The notes: generated from the letters alone by a model not told the origin. A stretch of 64,000 nt of DNA from Betaproteobacteria bacterium (GCA_016709665.1 JADJMI010000001.1:62001-126000); one strand, 5' to 3'. Positions 42,784 through 53,547 are shown, counted from the first letter of the stretch. A program made the numbers and translations.

Positions 42784-44001
42784 TCAGGTGGCGCGGATGA
42801 TGCCGTCGCGCTGGAGCACGTCGAGTTCGTCGTTCGTGAGGCCCGCGACCTCCTGCAGCACGCGGCGCGTGTCCTGCCCGATCTTGCGGCCGGCATGGCG
42901 GATCGCGGCGGGCGTCGCGGAAAGCCTGGGCACGGGCGCGGCCACCGTCACCGTGCCCATGTCGTCGTCGGGGATGGCGGCGAGCATTCCCCGCGCCTTG
43001 TAGTGCGGGTCGCCGAAGATGTCGGCGATGGTGAAGATGCGCGTGGCGGGCACGGCGGCCTCGTGGAGCGCCCTTTCCAGCACGGGGAGGTCGTGCCCGG
43101 CCGCCCATCGCGCGATGAGGTCGTCGATGGCCTCGTGGTTGGCGGAGCGGTCGACGGCCTTGGCGAAGCGCGGGTCCTCCGCGAGCGCCGGCTGGCCCAT
43201 GCAGTCCACGAGGCGGCGGAAGATCGCGTCGCCCATGGCCGTGATGTGGATGAACTGCCCGTCGCGGCTCACGAAGAGGTTGTTGGGCGTGCTGTCGGGC
43301 AGGCGCGAGCCCGTGCGCATCGCGACGGCGCCCAGCTTGTCGTAGGCGGGCACGTGCGGCTCCATGAAGCTGAAGGCGCATTCGTAGAGCGCGGCATCGA
43401 CCACCTGCCCGCGGCCCGTCCTGCCCCTTGCCAGGAGCGCGAGCGTCGCGCCGAAAGCCCCGTAGAGCCCCGTGATGCAGTCGGTGAGGGAAACGGAAAT
43501 GCGCGCCGGCGGCCGGTCCGGGTCGCCCGTCACGTGGCGCAGGCCGCTCACGGCCTCGCCGATCACGCCATACCCCGCGCGCTGGCCGTAGGGGCCGTCC
43601 TGGCCGAAGCCGCTGATCCGCACCATGACCAGGCCCGGGTTCTCCGCGGAAAGCCTGTCGTAGCCCAGGCCCCACTTCTCGAGGCCACCGGGGCGGAAAT
43701 TCTCGATGAGCACGTCGGACTTCGCCGCGAGCTTGCGCGCGATCACCTGCCCGCGGGGCTCGCGCAGGTCCAGGCACACCAGCGACTTGTTGCGGAAGAT
43801 GCTGGCCGCGTAGAGCGACTTGCCGTGGAAGCGCTTGCCCATCGTGCGAACGGCATCGCCCTCGGCGGGCTCGATCTTGATCACCTCGGCGCCGAAGTCC
43901 GCCAGGAGCCGCCCGCAGAACGGCCCGGCGACGGTCGAGCCGAGCTCGAGCACGCGGGTGCCCGCGAGCGGTCCGTCCGGCGTCGTCGTGGGGGTCGTCA
44001 T
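42784..44001 (-). CDS. CaiB/BaiF class III CoA-transferase
   Basis: A 405-residue family III CoA-transferase: GTRVLELGSTVAGPFCGRLLADFGAEVIKIEPAEGDAVR with the usual N-terminus, IENFRPGGLEKWGLGYD, and the active-site region ISVSLTDCITGLYGAFGA, where Asp of SLTD aligns with the catalytic Asp of the family. It exchanges CoA between acids, for example from succinyl-CoA to a newly imported acid. It is the first gene of the minus-strand arm of the cluster and divergent from gntR. Confidence 0.92.
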   Translation of the reverse strand: MTTPTTTPDGPLAGTRVLELGSTVAGPFCGRLLADFGAEVIKIEPAEGDAVRTMGKRFHGKSLYAASIFRNKSLVCLDLREPRGQVIARKLAAKSDVLIENFRPGGLEKWGLGYDRLSAENPGLVMVRISGFGQDGPYGQRAGYGVIGEAVSGLRHVTGDPDRPPARISVSLTDCITGLYGAFGATLALLARGRTGRGQVVDAALYECAFSFMEPHVPAYDKLGAVAMRTGSRLPDSTPNNLFVSRDGQFIHITAMGDAIFRRLVDCMGQPALAEDPRFAKAVDRSANHEAIDDLIARWAAGHDLPVLERALHEAAVPATRIFTIADIFGDPHYKARGMLAAIPDDDMGTVTVAAPVPRLSATPAAIRHAGRKIGQDTRRVLQEVAGLTNDELDVLQRDGIIRAT

Positions 44002-44033
44002 GCGCAGGGATTGTGGCGAGGCCGGGGCAATTC

Positions 44034-44088
44034 GTCAACAAAAGTGTCGGCACAAGTGTTGACACCCTGCCGGCCGGGGCGGTAGCGT
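44034..44088. promoter_or_regulatory. Divergent promoter and GntR operator candidate
   Basis: The inverted repeat GTCAACA (44034-44040) / TGTTGAC (44057-44063) lies midway between the divergent CoA-transferase and gntR genes; the second half also forms the palindrome GTGTTGACAC (44056-44065). The plus-strand promoter has -35 TTGACA (44059-44064), 18-bp spacer, -10 TAGCGT (44083-44088). The repeat therefore overlaps the -35 element. A GntR/FCD protein encoded next door would be the natural ligand. Confidence 0.6.
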
Positions 44089-44118
44089 TCGCCCACCCGC
44101 CCGGAGGAACGAACGAGC

Positions 44119-44841
44119 ATGGCCGCGAGGAAGGCCCCGACGACAACGCGCCGCAAGGCCGCGCCCGCCCGCGCGCGAGGCGGCGCGAAGGGCCGCGCCT
44201 CGGCGAGCGTGCCGGACCTCTTCCAGGTGCTGCGCGGACGGATCGCCTCGCAGGCCATCGCCCCGGGCGCGAAGCTCCGGGAAACGGAACTCGCCGCGGA
44301 GTTCGGCGTTCCCCGCACGCGCATCCGCGACGCCCTCGCCGCCCTGGAGCAACGCGGCCTCGTCGTGCGCGAGCCCAACCGCGGCGCCGTCGTGACGCGC
44401 CTGGACCTCTCGCAGGTCTTCCACATCTACGACCTGCGCGAAGCCCTCGAGGGCCTCGCCGCGCGCCTCGCCACGGAGCGCATGCCGCCGGAGCACTGGC
44501 AGAAGGACGTCGCCCTCTTCAAGGGCCCGATGAAGGACCTCATCGCGCAGGGCGATCTCGACACCTACATCGAGCAGTACGAGCTGCTGCGCCTTCGCAT
44601 CATCGAGGCCGCGGCCAACCCGGTGCTCGCGGAGATGCTCGACATCATCTACGAGAAGACGCAGGTGCTCATCCGCCGGATCATCATCCTGCCCGGCCGC
44701 GCCGAGATCGGCCGCGGCCAGCACCTCGCCACGCTCGAGGCCATGCGCCGGGGCGACGCGGCGGAAGCCGAGCGCCTTCGCCGCGAGGGCCTGCGCACCG
44801 CCAAGGCCACCCTCGAGAAGTACCAACGCTATGTCCTCTAG
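44119..44841 (+). CDS. GntR/FCD family transcriptional regulator
   Basis: A 240-residue regulator: N-terminal winged helix-turn-helix (LRETELAAEFGVPRTRIRDALAALEQRGLVVREPNRGAVVT) after a basic Ala/Lys leader of 30 residues, and an FCD effector domain (VFHIYDLREALEGLAARLAT, EMLDIIYEKTQVLIRRI). FCD domains bind organic acids with a metal. It is divergent from the CoA-transferase gene and 6 bp before the carboxyltransferase B gene, so it probably controls both arms. Confidence 0.92.
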   Translation: MAARKAPTTTRRKAAPARARGGAKGRASASVPDLFQVLRGRIASQAIAPGAKLRETELAAEFGVPRTRIRDALAALEQRGLVVREPNRGAVVTRLDLSQVFHIYDLREALEGLAARLATERMPPEHWQKDVALFKGPMKDLIAQGDLDTYIEQYELLRLRIIEAAANPVLAEMLDIIYEKTQVLIRRIIILPGRAEIGRGQHLATLEAMRRGDAAEAERLRREGLRTAKATLEKYQRYVL

Positions 44842-44847
44842 GTTCCC

Positions 44848-46413
44848 ATGACCGCCCCGACCCCGACCGATCCCCTTCTCGAACGCGCCGAGCGCCTCGA
44901 GGCCGACTACGCCCGCCGCCAGGCGGCCGCGCTCGCCATGGGCGGCCCCGCGAAGCTCGCCAAGCGCGCGGCCCCCGGCATCCTGGACGCGAGGGCGCGC
45001 ATCGACCGGCTCTTCGACCCCGGCACCTTCATGGAGACCGGCCTCTTCTCCACCTCCGCCAACCCCGCGGACCGCGACAAGTCGCCGAGCGACGGCAAGA
45101 TCGCCGGCTTCGGCAAGATCGAGGGGCGCGAGGCGGCCGTGGTCTCCAACGACTTCACCGTGATGGGGGCCTCGAGCGGCGCCACCAACGGCCGCAAGAT
45201 CGCGCACGTGCGCAAGGTGGCCACGGACCGCGGCATGCCCATCGTCTTCCTGGGCGAATCCTCGGGCGCGCGCATGCCGGACCACATGGGCTCGCGTGGC
45301 ATGGGCTCGCTCCTGGGCGGCGACGGCCTGCAGTACCGCCGCATGCGCGAAAGCCCGTGGGCGTCCGCGACGCTCGGCTATTCCTACGGCTCGTCGTCCT
45401 GGTACTCCGTCCTCTCGGATTTCAACGTGATGAGGAAAGGCGCGGTGCTCGCGGTCTCCAGTTCCCTCCTCGCCTCCCTCGCCATCCGCGAGGAGGTCGA
45501 CCCGCAGGCGCTCGGCGGCTGGCAGTTGCACTCGGAGGTCACCGGCTTCGCGGACCAGGTGGTGGACACGGACGAAGAGGCGCTCGACGCCATCCGGAAA
45601 TTCCTCTCGTACCTGCCGTCCAACCATAACGAGGCGCCGCCGGTCGCCGGAATCCCGGCGGGCTCCGGGGCACGCATGGCCGACGTGCTGCGCCACCTGC
45701 CGGCGAGCCGCACGCAGGTCTACGACATGCGCAAGATCGTGCGCGACATCGTGGACGAGGGCAGCTTCTTCGAGCTGAAGCCGCGCTTCGGCAAGGTCGC
45801 CGTCACGGGCCTGGCCCGCCTGGCCGGCCGCACGGTGGGCATCCTCGCCAACAACCCGCTCTACAAGGGCGCGGCGATGGACACCGAGGCCTGCGAGAAG
45901 ATGACGAGCTTCATCGTGCTGTGCGACTCGTTCAACATCCCGCTCGTGATCCTCGTCGACACGCCCGGCTTCGTGATCGGCACCGACGCCGAGCGCCGCC
46001 GCGCCCCCGGCAAGATCATGAACATGATGAACGCGCTCGCCCTCACCACGGTCCCCAAGCTTTCCGTGGTGATCCGCAAGAGCTACGGCCAGGCCTACCT
46101 CAACATGGGCGGCGGCAAGAACTCCGACGAATTCGCCGCTTGGCCCACGGCGGAGGTGAGCTTCATGGACCCGGCCTTCGCCGTGCAGATCGTGCACGGC
46201 GTGGACGCGACGGATCCGCGCTTCCCCGAACTCCTCGCTGCCATGAACAAGGACAACGAAGTCTGGGACATCGCCTCCATCTACGCGGTGCAGACGGTGA
46301 TCCGTCCGCAGGAGACGCGCGATTACCTCATCCGCATGCTCGACGTGCACCAGCTTCGGCACACCGGCGGCGTGGGCCAGCACCTGATGCGCGCCTGGCC
46401 GACGAGCACCTGA
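44848..46413 (+). CDS. Acyl-CoA carboxylase carboxyltransferase subunit B
   Basis: A 521-residue complete carboxyltransferase, homologous in plan to subunit A but clearly different. Motifs: VSNDFTVMGASSGATNGRK, FLGESSGARMPDHMGSRGMG, then NNPLYKGAAMDTEACEKM, VDTPGFVIGTDAERRRAPG and VIRKSYGQAYLNMGGG. It would use the same carrier and biotin carboxylase as subunit A. Two 520-residue carboxyltransferases in one cluster are unusual: they may form a mixed complex or act on two substrates. The gene is 2 bp before the biotin carboxylase gene. Confidence 0.92.
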   Translation: MTAPTPTDPLLERAERLEADYARRQAAALAMGGPAKLAKRAAPGILDARARIDRLFDPGTFMETGLFSTSANPADRDKSPSDGKIAGFGKIEGREAAVVSNDFTVMGASSGATNGRKIAHVRKVATDRGMPIVFLGESSGARMPDHMGSRGMGSLLGGDGLQYRRMRESPWASATLGYSYGSSSWYSVLSDFNVMRKGAVLAVSSSLLASLAIREEVDPQALGGWQLHSEVTGFADQVVDTDEEALDAIRKFLSYLPSNHNEAPPVAGIPAGSGARMADVLRHLPASRTQVYDMRKIVRDIVDEGSFFELKPRFGKVAVTGLARLAGRTVGILANNPLYKGAAMDTEACEKMTSFIVLCDSFNIPLVILVDTPGFVIGTDAERRRAPGKIMNMMNALALTTVPKLSVVIRKSYGQAYLNMGGGKNSDEFAAWPTAEVSFMDPAFAVQIVHGVDATDPRFPELLAAMNKDNEVWDIASIYAVQTVIRPQETRDYLIRMLDVHQLRHTGGVGQHLMRAWPTST

Positions 46414-46415
46414 CG

Positions 46416-47786
46416 ATGGCCCTCTTCGCCAAGGTGCTCGTGGCCAACCGCGGCGCCGTCGCGGCCCGGGTCCTTCGCTGCCTCAACACGCTCGGCATCC
46501 CGTCGATCGCCGTGTACTCCGAGGCCGACCAAGGCGCGCCCTGGCTCGAGCTTGCGGGCGAGACGGCGGCGATCGGCGGCGCCCCGGCGCGCGAGAGCTA
46601 CCTCAATGCCGACCGCCTGCTCGAAACCGCCCGCCTCGCCCACGCCGACGCGCTCCACCCCGGCTACGGCTTCCTCTCCGAGAACGCGGCGTTCGCCACC
46701 CGCGTCGAGGCGCAGGGCATGCGCTTCATCGGCCCGGCCCCGCGCTGGATCGACGCCATGGGCCACAAGACGCGAGCCCGGGAGATGGCCGCGGAGAACG
46801 GCCTGCCCGTCGGTCGCGGCTCGGGCGTGCTGCCGGCCGATCCCGCCCTGATCCTCGCGGCGGCCGAAGCCATCGGCTACCCGGTGCTCGTGAAGCCCGC
46901 GGCCGGCGGCGGCGGCATCGGCATGCTGCCCGCGAAGACCCCGGCCGAACTCATCGCCGCCGTCGAGCGCGCCGCTTCCATGGCGGAGCGCGGCTTCGCG
47001 AGCCGCGAGGTCTATCTCGAACGCCTCGTGGAGAAGCCGCGCCACGTGGAATTCCAGCTCGTGGGCGACCGGCACGGCAACGTGGCGCACGTGTTCGAGC
47101 GCGACTGCTCCGTGCAGCGGCGCCACCAGAAGATCATCGAGGAGGCCGCCGCGCCGAACCTCGCGCGATCGCAGGTCGATCCGCTTCTCGCGAGCGTCGC
47201 CGCGACGATGGGGCGCCTGGGCTACGACAACCTGGGCACCGTCGAGATGCTGCTCGCCCCCGACGGCGAATTCCGCTTCCTCGAGATGAACACGCGCCTG
47301 CAGGTCGAGCACGGCGTCACCGAGGAAGTGACGGGCATCGACCTGGTCGCGGCGCAGTTGCGCTCGTCGGCCGGCCAGCGCCTCGCGGAATTCATTCCGG
47401 AAGCCCCGAAGCTCACCGGCCATGCCGTCCAGGCCCGCGTGTATGCCGAGGACCCGAAGCGCTTCCTGCCCTCGCCCGGGCCGCTGCGCGAGTTCTCCCC
47501 GCCACGCGCCCCGCACATCCGCGTGGAGACGGGTTACCGCGCCGGCCGCGAGGTGACGCCCCACTACGACCCGCTCCTCGCCAAGGTGATCGCCCGCGGG
47601 GCGACGCGGCACGAGGCCATCGACCGGCTCGTCGAGGCGCTGGGCGCCTTCCGCATCGAGGGGATCAAGCACAACATCCCGGCGCTCTGCGCCATACTCG
47701 CATCCGAGGAATTCCGCGAAGGCCGGGTGCACACCGGCCTCGCGGCCGAAGTCGTCGCCCGGACGCCCGCCGAGGCGAAGCCGTGA
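46416..47786 (+). CDS. Biotin carboxylase (AccC-like, no fused carrier)
   Basis: A 456-residue ATP-grasp biotin carboxylase. Signature parts: VLVANRGAVAARVLRCL at the N-terminus, YGFLSENAAF, the glycine loop KPAAGGGGIGM, ERDCSVQRRHQK, FLEMNTRLQVEHGVTEEVTGIDLV. Two positions differ from the AccC consensus as I recall it: Ile replaces Arg in GGGGRGM, and Gly replaces Pro in QVEHPVTE. It carboxylates the biotin of the separate carrier. The chain ends where AccC ends, without a biotinyl domain. Confidence 0.93.
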   Translation: MALFAKVLVANRGAVAARVLRCLNTLGIPSIAVYSEADQGAPWLELAGETAAIGGAPARESYLNADRLLETARLAHADALHPGYGFLSENAAFATRVEAQGMRFIGPAPRWIDAMGHKTRAREMAAENGLPVGRGSGVLPADPALILAAAEAIGYPVLVKPAAGGGGIGMLPAKTPAELIAAVERAASMAERGFASREVYLERLVEKPRHVEFQLVGDRHGNVAHVFERDCSVQRRHQKIIEEAAAPNLARSQVDPLLASVAATMGRLGYDNLGTVEMLLAPDGEFRFLEMNTRLQVEHGVTEEVTGIDLVAAQLRSSAGQRLAEFIPEAPKLTGHAVQARVYAEDPKRFLPSPGPLREFSPPRAPHIRVETGYRAGREVTPHYDPLLAKVIARGATRHEAIDRLVEALGAFRIEGIKHNIPALCAILASEEFREGRVHTGLAAEVVARTPAEAKP

Positions 47787-47812
47787 AAACCAGAAGGCAC
47801 AAAGGAGGAGAG

Positions 47813-48820
47813 ATGAAAGCGAAATCCTGGATGGGCGGCCTCGCCGCGATGCTCGGCCTCGCCCTCGCCGCGCCTGCGGCGGCCGAGGTGTCCGACCTGA
47901 AGATGATGTCGCAGTACGGCATCGGCTACATGCAGCTCACGCTCATGAAGCACGACAAGCTCGTCGAGAAGCACCTCGCCAAGGAGGGCCTGGCCGCCAC
48001 CACGGTCACCTGGGCGAAGATGGCCGCCGGCGCCGCCGCCAACGACGCCCTGCTCTCCGGCGGGCTTCACTTCGCCGCGGGCGGCACCGGCCCGGCGATC
48101 ATCCTGTGGGATCGCACCCGGGGGAACCTCGGCGTCCAGGGCGTCTCGGCGCTCTCCTCGATGCCCAACCTGCTCGTCACGCGCGCGCCGCACGTGAAGA
48201 CGATCCGCGACTTCACGGACAAGGACCGCATCGCGATGGCCGGCGCGGGGTCCTCCGTGCAGACCACCTACCTGCAGATGGCGGTGGCCAAGGAATTCGG
48301 CATCGACAACTACAAGAAGCTCAATCCGCTGATGGTGAACCTGCCCCACCCGGAAGGCCTTCGCGTGATGCTCTCCGGATCCGGCGAGATCCAGTCCACC
48401 TTCACCTCGCCGCCCTTCCAGAACACGGCCCTCGAGACGGCCGGCACGCGCGTGGTGCTCAATTCCTACGACGTGATGGGCGGGCCGAACACCTTCCTCA
48501 TGGTGTGGGCGACGAAGAAATTCCGCGACGAGAACCCGAAGACCTTCAAGGCCGTCGTGGCCGCGCTCAAGGAAGCGACCGAATCGATCAACGCGGACAG
48601 GAAGCGCGCCGCCGAGGTCTACGTGAAGGAAGGCGGCGGCAAGGAATCGGCGGACAAGATCCTCAGGATCATGAGCGACCCCCAGGTGGCCTACAAGATG
48701 GCGCCGGACCGCATCCTTCCCTACGCGCAGTTCATGCACCAGGTGGGCACGCTCAAGAACAAGCCGGAATCGTGGAAGGACCTCTTCTTCCCGGACATCC
48801 ACGACCAGGCGGGAAGCTGA
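47813..48820 (+). CDS. ABC transporter substrate-binding protein (NitT/TauT type)
   Basis: A 335-residue exported binding protein with a signal peptide (MKAKSWMGGLAAMLGLALAAPAAA). The fold is that of the NMT1/SsuA/TauA group (VSDLKMMSQYGIGYMQLTLMKHD; AALLSGGLHFAAGGTGPAIILWDR). Such proteins bind sulfonates, nitrate, or aromatic and aliphatic acids. The ATG at 47813 has a perfect AGGAGG site; the frame also runs from a GTG at 47783 that overlaps the end of the biotin carboxylase gene. It lies directly upstream of its ATPase and permease genes. Confidence 0.9.
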   Translation: MKAKSWMGGLAAMLGLALAAPAAAEVSDLKMMSQYGIGYMQLTLMKHDKLVEKHLAKEGLAATTVTWAKMAAGAAANDALLSGGLHFAAGGTGPAIILWDRTRGNLGVQGVSALSSMPNLLVTRAPHVKTIRDFTDKDRIAMAGAGSSVQTTYLQMAVAKEFGIDNYKKLNPLMVNLPHPEGLRVMLSGSGEIQSTFTSPPFQNTALETAGTRVVLNSYDVMGGPNTFLMVWATKKFRDENPKTFKAVVAALKEATESINADRKRAAEVYVKEGGGKESADKILRIMSDPQVAYKMAPDRILPYAQFMHQVGTLKNKPESWKDLFFPDIHDQAGS

Positions 48821-48827
48821 CCCCCGC

Positions 48828-49617
<790 letters not shown>

Positions 49618-49625
<8 letters not shown>

Positions 49626-50487
49626 GAGCGCGCCGGTGCGCCCCGATTTCGTCCGCGACCAGGTCGCGGAGCACGACTTCAGCGTCGTCAACAAGCCGCT
49701 CACCGCCTGGGACAAGGTCTACGGCAACGGCTTCGTGAGGAAAGCCTTCCTGCTCGCGCTCCTGGCCGGCATCTGGCAGGCCTACGCGAGCTACCTGGGC
49801 AACCCGCTCGTGCTGCCCACGTTCACGGAGACGCTGCAGTCCTTCGGCAAGCTCGTCGCGAGCGGCGACCTGCCGCAGCGCGCGCTCGTCTCGATGAAGG
49901 TGCTGCTGCAGGGCTACGCCATCGGCCTCGTGCTGGCGCTCGTGGTGACGGTGCTCGCGATGACCTCGCGCCTGGGCAACGACCTGCTCGAGACGCTCAC
50001 GGCGATGCTGAACCCGTTGCCCGCCATCGCCCTGCTGCCGCTCGCGCTCATCTGGCTGGGACTGGGCAACGCCAGCATCGTCTTCGTGCTGGTGCATGCC
50101 GTGATGTGGCCCATCGCGCTCAACACGCACTCCGGCTTCCAGGGCGTCTCGGCGACGATGCGCATGGTAGGGCGCAACTACGGCCTCACCGGCTTCGGCT
50201 ACGTGGCGAAGATCCTCATGCCGGCGGCCTTCCCGCACATCCTCGCCGGCCTCAAGATCGGCTGGGCCTTCGCCTGGCGCACGCTCATCGCGGCCGAGCT
50301 GGTGTTCGGAACCACGTCCGGTTCCGGCGGCCTGGGCTGGTTCATCTACGAGAACAAGAACGTGCTCGACATCCCGGCGGTGTTCGCGGGGCTCTTCACC
50401 GTGATCCTCATCGGCCTGGTGGTGGAGAACTTCGTCTTTCGCCTCGTCGAGGAGCGCACCGTGCGCCGCTGGGGCATGCAGCACTAG
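49618..50487 (+). CDS. ABC transporter permease (NitT/TauT type)
   Basis: A 289-residue inner-membrane permease with a 30-residue cytosolic N-tail and about six membrane segments. The EAA-like coupling loop is in the middle (ATMRMVGRNYGLTGFGYVAKILMPAAFPHILAGLKIG). It completes a three-part importer with the two upstream genes. It is convergent with earP, whose stop lies 4 bp away. Confidence 0.93.
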
Positions 50488-50491
50488 CGGT

Positions 50492-51636
50492 TCAGCCGAC
50501 GAGCACGTTGTCCGCGAAATCGACGAGGGCCGTGGCGAGGTCGGCGCGGGTGCACAGGCCGTGGCACCACTGCCGCGTGGCGTACGCGATGATCTCGCGC
50601 CGCGCGTCGTAGGCCGGCCAGGCGGTCGCGAGCCCCTCGCCGCGGTTCCAGGCCTCCCACAGGCCCGTGACCGCCGAGGCGTGCGCGCGGTCCATCCCCG
50701 CCGTGTACCGCGCCAGGAAGGCGCCCAGCTTCACGCGATGCGCGTCGCCTTCTTGCGGATAGGGCTGCCACACGAAGGGCTTCGCGGCCCACTGCGCGCG
50801 CACGAAGGAATCCTCGCCGCGCACGAAGTTGAGATCCGAGGCCCACAGCAGCTCGTCGTAGCGGTCCTGGTCGAGAAACGGGATCGCCCGGGCATGCACG
50901 CCGCCTTCGCGCCGGACGCCCGTCCCTGCCAGGCCGCGAGCGCCGCGGAGGCCACGCCCTCGGGCGCGACGACCCACACCGGGCCGGGATGGCGCGAGAG
51001 CGCGTCGAGAAGCCCCTCGAAGGGCGCTCCCGCATAGCCGAAGAGACTCACGGCGAGGGCCTCGGGCGGCGGCGGCTCGACGCCGATCGAGCGCCAGAAA
51101 GCCTGGCGGGTGCCGGGGTCCGACTGGAACGGGTCCCGCCGCGCGAGAAGGCCCCGCTCGCGCAGCAACCCGCCGGTGCGGGCCGTGAATCCGGGGAAGA
51201 AGAAATGCCGCGTGAGGGGCGCGAAGCGGGGGTGCGGCGAGGGCAGCGCGTGGCTTTCCTCCACCCACGCCTCCGCGCTCAGGTATTCGAGGTTGATCCA
51301 CCGGGGACGGGGCTTCGCCGCGGCCATCGCCTCGACATAGGGGTCGGGCGTGTCGCACCCGAAGGTCTCGACCACCACGTCGGCGATGCCTTCGTCCGGC
51401 CAGCGCATCCCGTCGGGCCGCCAGCGCCGCACCTCGACGCCCTGGACGGCCTGGGAATCGGCGCCCGCGTGCGCTTCCGGATGGAGCTTCGCGAGCACGG
51501 TGAGGTCGTCGAGCCAGAGCCGCACGCGCTTGCCGTGTTCGCGCGCGAGGCCGCGCGCGAGCCGGAAGGCGACGCCGGCGTCGCCGAAGTTGTCGACGAC
51601 GCGGCAGAAGACGTCCCAGTGATCCCGGTCGGACAT
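50492..51636 (-). pseudogene. earP: EF-P arginine rhamnosyltransferase EarP, frameshift
   Basis: About 381 codons. EarP moves rhamnose from dTDP-rhamnose to Arg32 of EF-P. The N-terminal part is clear (WDVFCRVVDNFGDAGVAFRLARGLA; RFLEYLS-like region), and so is the C-terminal part (HARAIPFLDQDRYDELLWASDLNFVRGEDSFVRAQWAAKPFVWQPYP). They are in different frames: the shift lies near 50895-50910, where one missing base (near GCGGCGTGCATG on the coding strand) would join ...GAKAA to VHARAIPF. It would serve the efp gene at 40240. The stop is at 50492. The intact rest and the essential partner favour an assembly indel. Confidence 0.85.
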
Positions 51637-51663
51637 GCCTCCATTCTAGCCGCGCGGGAGCGG

Positions 51664-52155
51664 CTAGGCGGCCGCGAGCGCGGCGCGTTCCTCCTCGGCG
51701 ATCCGGGCGATGTAGCGGGCGAAGTCCGGGTCTTCGCCCTTCAGGAGCACCGGCAGGCGCCGCGCGAAATCCTCGCGCCGGCACCATTCGCGCATCCAGT
51801 CCTCCCACGAGTTCCAGCGCCGCGCCTGCTCCGGGGTCATGTCCGGTTCCCACGCGACGAGGTACGCGCGTTCGAACAGGCCGATGAGCATGTCGTAGAT
51901 GATCGCGAGGCGCTCCTGCTGCTCCGGCGTGAGATCCGGCGTATCGCGGCGCGTGCGCAGATGCAGGTCCGCGTTGGCGAGGACCACCTCGAGGAAATCG
52001 TTGTACGCGTCGGAGAGCTGCTGCCAGCTTTCCTCGTCCTCGTTGCGGCGTTCCTTGCGCTGGTCGACGAGGATCGAGACGACGGCGAGCGGCAGGCCCA
52101 CCACCGTCACGATGAAGGAGGCGATCTCCCAGGTTTCCTTGTCGAGCAGGTTCAT
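51664..52155 (-). CDS. Small membrane-anchored protein, DUF4760-like
   Basis: A 163-residue protein with one N-terminal membrane segment (IASFIVTVVGLPLAVVSIL, residues 12-30) and a cytosolic helical domain (WQQLSDAYNDFLEVVLANADL; GLFERAYLVAWEPDMTP). It resembles short membrane-tethered DUF4760-type proteins, of unknown role. It lies 6 bp after the outer-membrane efflux gene, at the end of the RND operon, or independently expressed. Confidence 0.75.
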   Translation of the reverse strand: MNLLDKETWEIASFIVTVVGLPLAVVSILVDQRKERRNEDEESWQQLSDAYNDFLEVVLANADLHLRTRRDTPDLTPEQQERLAIIYDMLIGLFERAYLVAWEPDMTPEQARRWNSWEDWMREWCRREDFARRLPVLLKGEDPDFARYIARIAEEERAALAAA

Positions 52156-52161
52156 GGCCGC

Positions 52162-53547
52162 CTAGCCTCCCAGGGCGAGGTAGAGATCCACCACCGCATC
52201 GCGGCGCTCGCGTTCGGCCGCGATCGCCTCCAGGCGCACCAGGAGGAGCTGGCGCTCCGTCTCCAGGTATTCGAAGAGGCTCACCGTCCCGCCGTCGTGG
52301 CGCAGGCGGGAGAGTTCGAGGCCCCGCGTGAGGACGCGCTCGCGCTCGCGCTGGGCGCGCAGCGCTTCCCGCGTGGTGCCCTGCGCGACGATGGCATTGC
52401 GCGTTTCGCGGAAGGCGTTGGCGATGGCCTGCTGGTAGGCGAGCGCCGCCTCCCGCGTGCGGGCATCGGCGAGATCCACGCCCGCCGCGATCTGCCCGGC
52501 GCCGTAGACGGGCTGGAGCAGGCCGGCCGCCAGCGTCCAGGTGCGGGCCGGCCCCGTGAACAGGTCCGATAGCTGCTGGCTCTCGCCCCCATAGAAGCCG
52601 GTGAGCGTGATCGACGGGAAATACGCGGCCCGCGCCACGCCGATGCGCGCATTGGCGGCCTTGAGGCGCTCCTCGGCCTGGCGAAGGTCGGGGCGGCGAA
52701 GCAGCAGGTCCGAAGGCAGGCCCGCGGGCACCTCCACCGCCGCCGGCGTCACGATCGGGCCGCGGGCGACGCGGGCCTCGAAGACCGCGCGGGGGCTTCG
52801 GCCCGCCAGGAGCGCGAGGGCGCTTTCCTGCGCGGCGAGGTTGCGCTCGATCTGCGGCACGAGGGCCTCGGCGCCGGCCACGTCCGATTCCACCTGGCGC
52901 AACTCGAGTTCCGCGACGACCCCGGCGTCGAAGCGGTTCCTCTGCAGTTCGAGCCCCTTGCGGCGGCCTTCCAGCGTGCGAAGGGCCACGGCGCGGCTTT
53001 CGTCGAGCGCGCGCAGGTTGAAGTAGCCCCGCGTCACCTCGCCCACGAGCGAGGCGCGGATCGCGTCGCGCCCGGCTTCGGTGGCGGCGAGGTCGGCCCG
53101 GGCGGCTTCCGTCGCGCGGCGGTACTTGCCCCAGAAATCCAGCTCCCACGAGGCGCGCAGCACCAGGCGGTTGGTGTTGGACTCGATCGATTCCGCGGGC
53201 GGCGGGAAGGAGCCCCGCTCCGAGGAGCGGTCGCGCGAGCGGCTGCCCTGGATGCCGACGGCCGGGAGCTGGTCCGATCGCGTGACGGTGAACTGCGCGC
53301 GCGATTGCTCGATGCGCTGCGCGGCGGCGGCAAGATCGCGGTTCGAGGCGATCGCCTCGTCGACCAAGGCGTCGAGCGCCGGGTCGCCGAAGACGGTCCA
53401 CCAGCGCTCGGCCATCGCGGTGGCCGCGGGGCTGGCGACGAGCTTCTCGGGCAGATCCACCGGGGGCCGTTCGTAGTCCGGCCCGATGGCGCAGCCGGCG
53501 AGCGCCACGGCCAACGCCGCGACGAGGGGCTTCACGGGCGTTCTCAT
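52162..53547 (-). CDS. RND efflux outer membrane channel (OprM/NodT family)
   Basis: A 461-residue outer-membrane factor lipoprotein. Signal LAVALAGC with lipidated Cys20; then the two OEP repeats with long helices (DQLPAVGIQGSRSRD... and AYFPSITLTGFYGGESQQL). It forms the trimeric outer-membrane channel for the pump. It overlaps the pump gene by 4 bp (ATGA), so the operon order is adaptor, pump, channel. Confidence 0.92.
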   Translation of the reverse strand: MRTPVKPLVAALAVALAGCAIGPDYERPPVDLPEKLVASPAATAMAERWWTVFGDPALDALVDEAIASNRDLAAAAQRIEQSRAQFTVTRSDQLPAVGIQGSRSRDRSSERGSFPPPAESIESNTNRLVLRASWELDFWGKYRRATEAARADLAATEAGRDAIRASLVGEVTRGYFNLRALDESRAVALRTLEGRRKGLELQRNRFDAGVVAELELRQVESDVAGAEALVPQIERNLAAQESALALLAGRSPRAVFEARVARGPIVTPAAVEVPAGLPSDLLLRRPDLRQAEERLKAANARIGVARAAYFPSITLTGFYGGESQQLSDLFTGPARTWTLAAGLLQPVYGAGQIAAGVDLADARTREAALAYQQAIANAFRETRNAIVAQGTTREALRAQRERERVLTRGLELSRLRHDGGTVSLFEYLETERQLLLVRLEAIAAERERRDAVVDLYLALGG

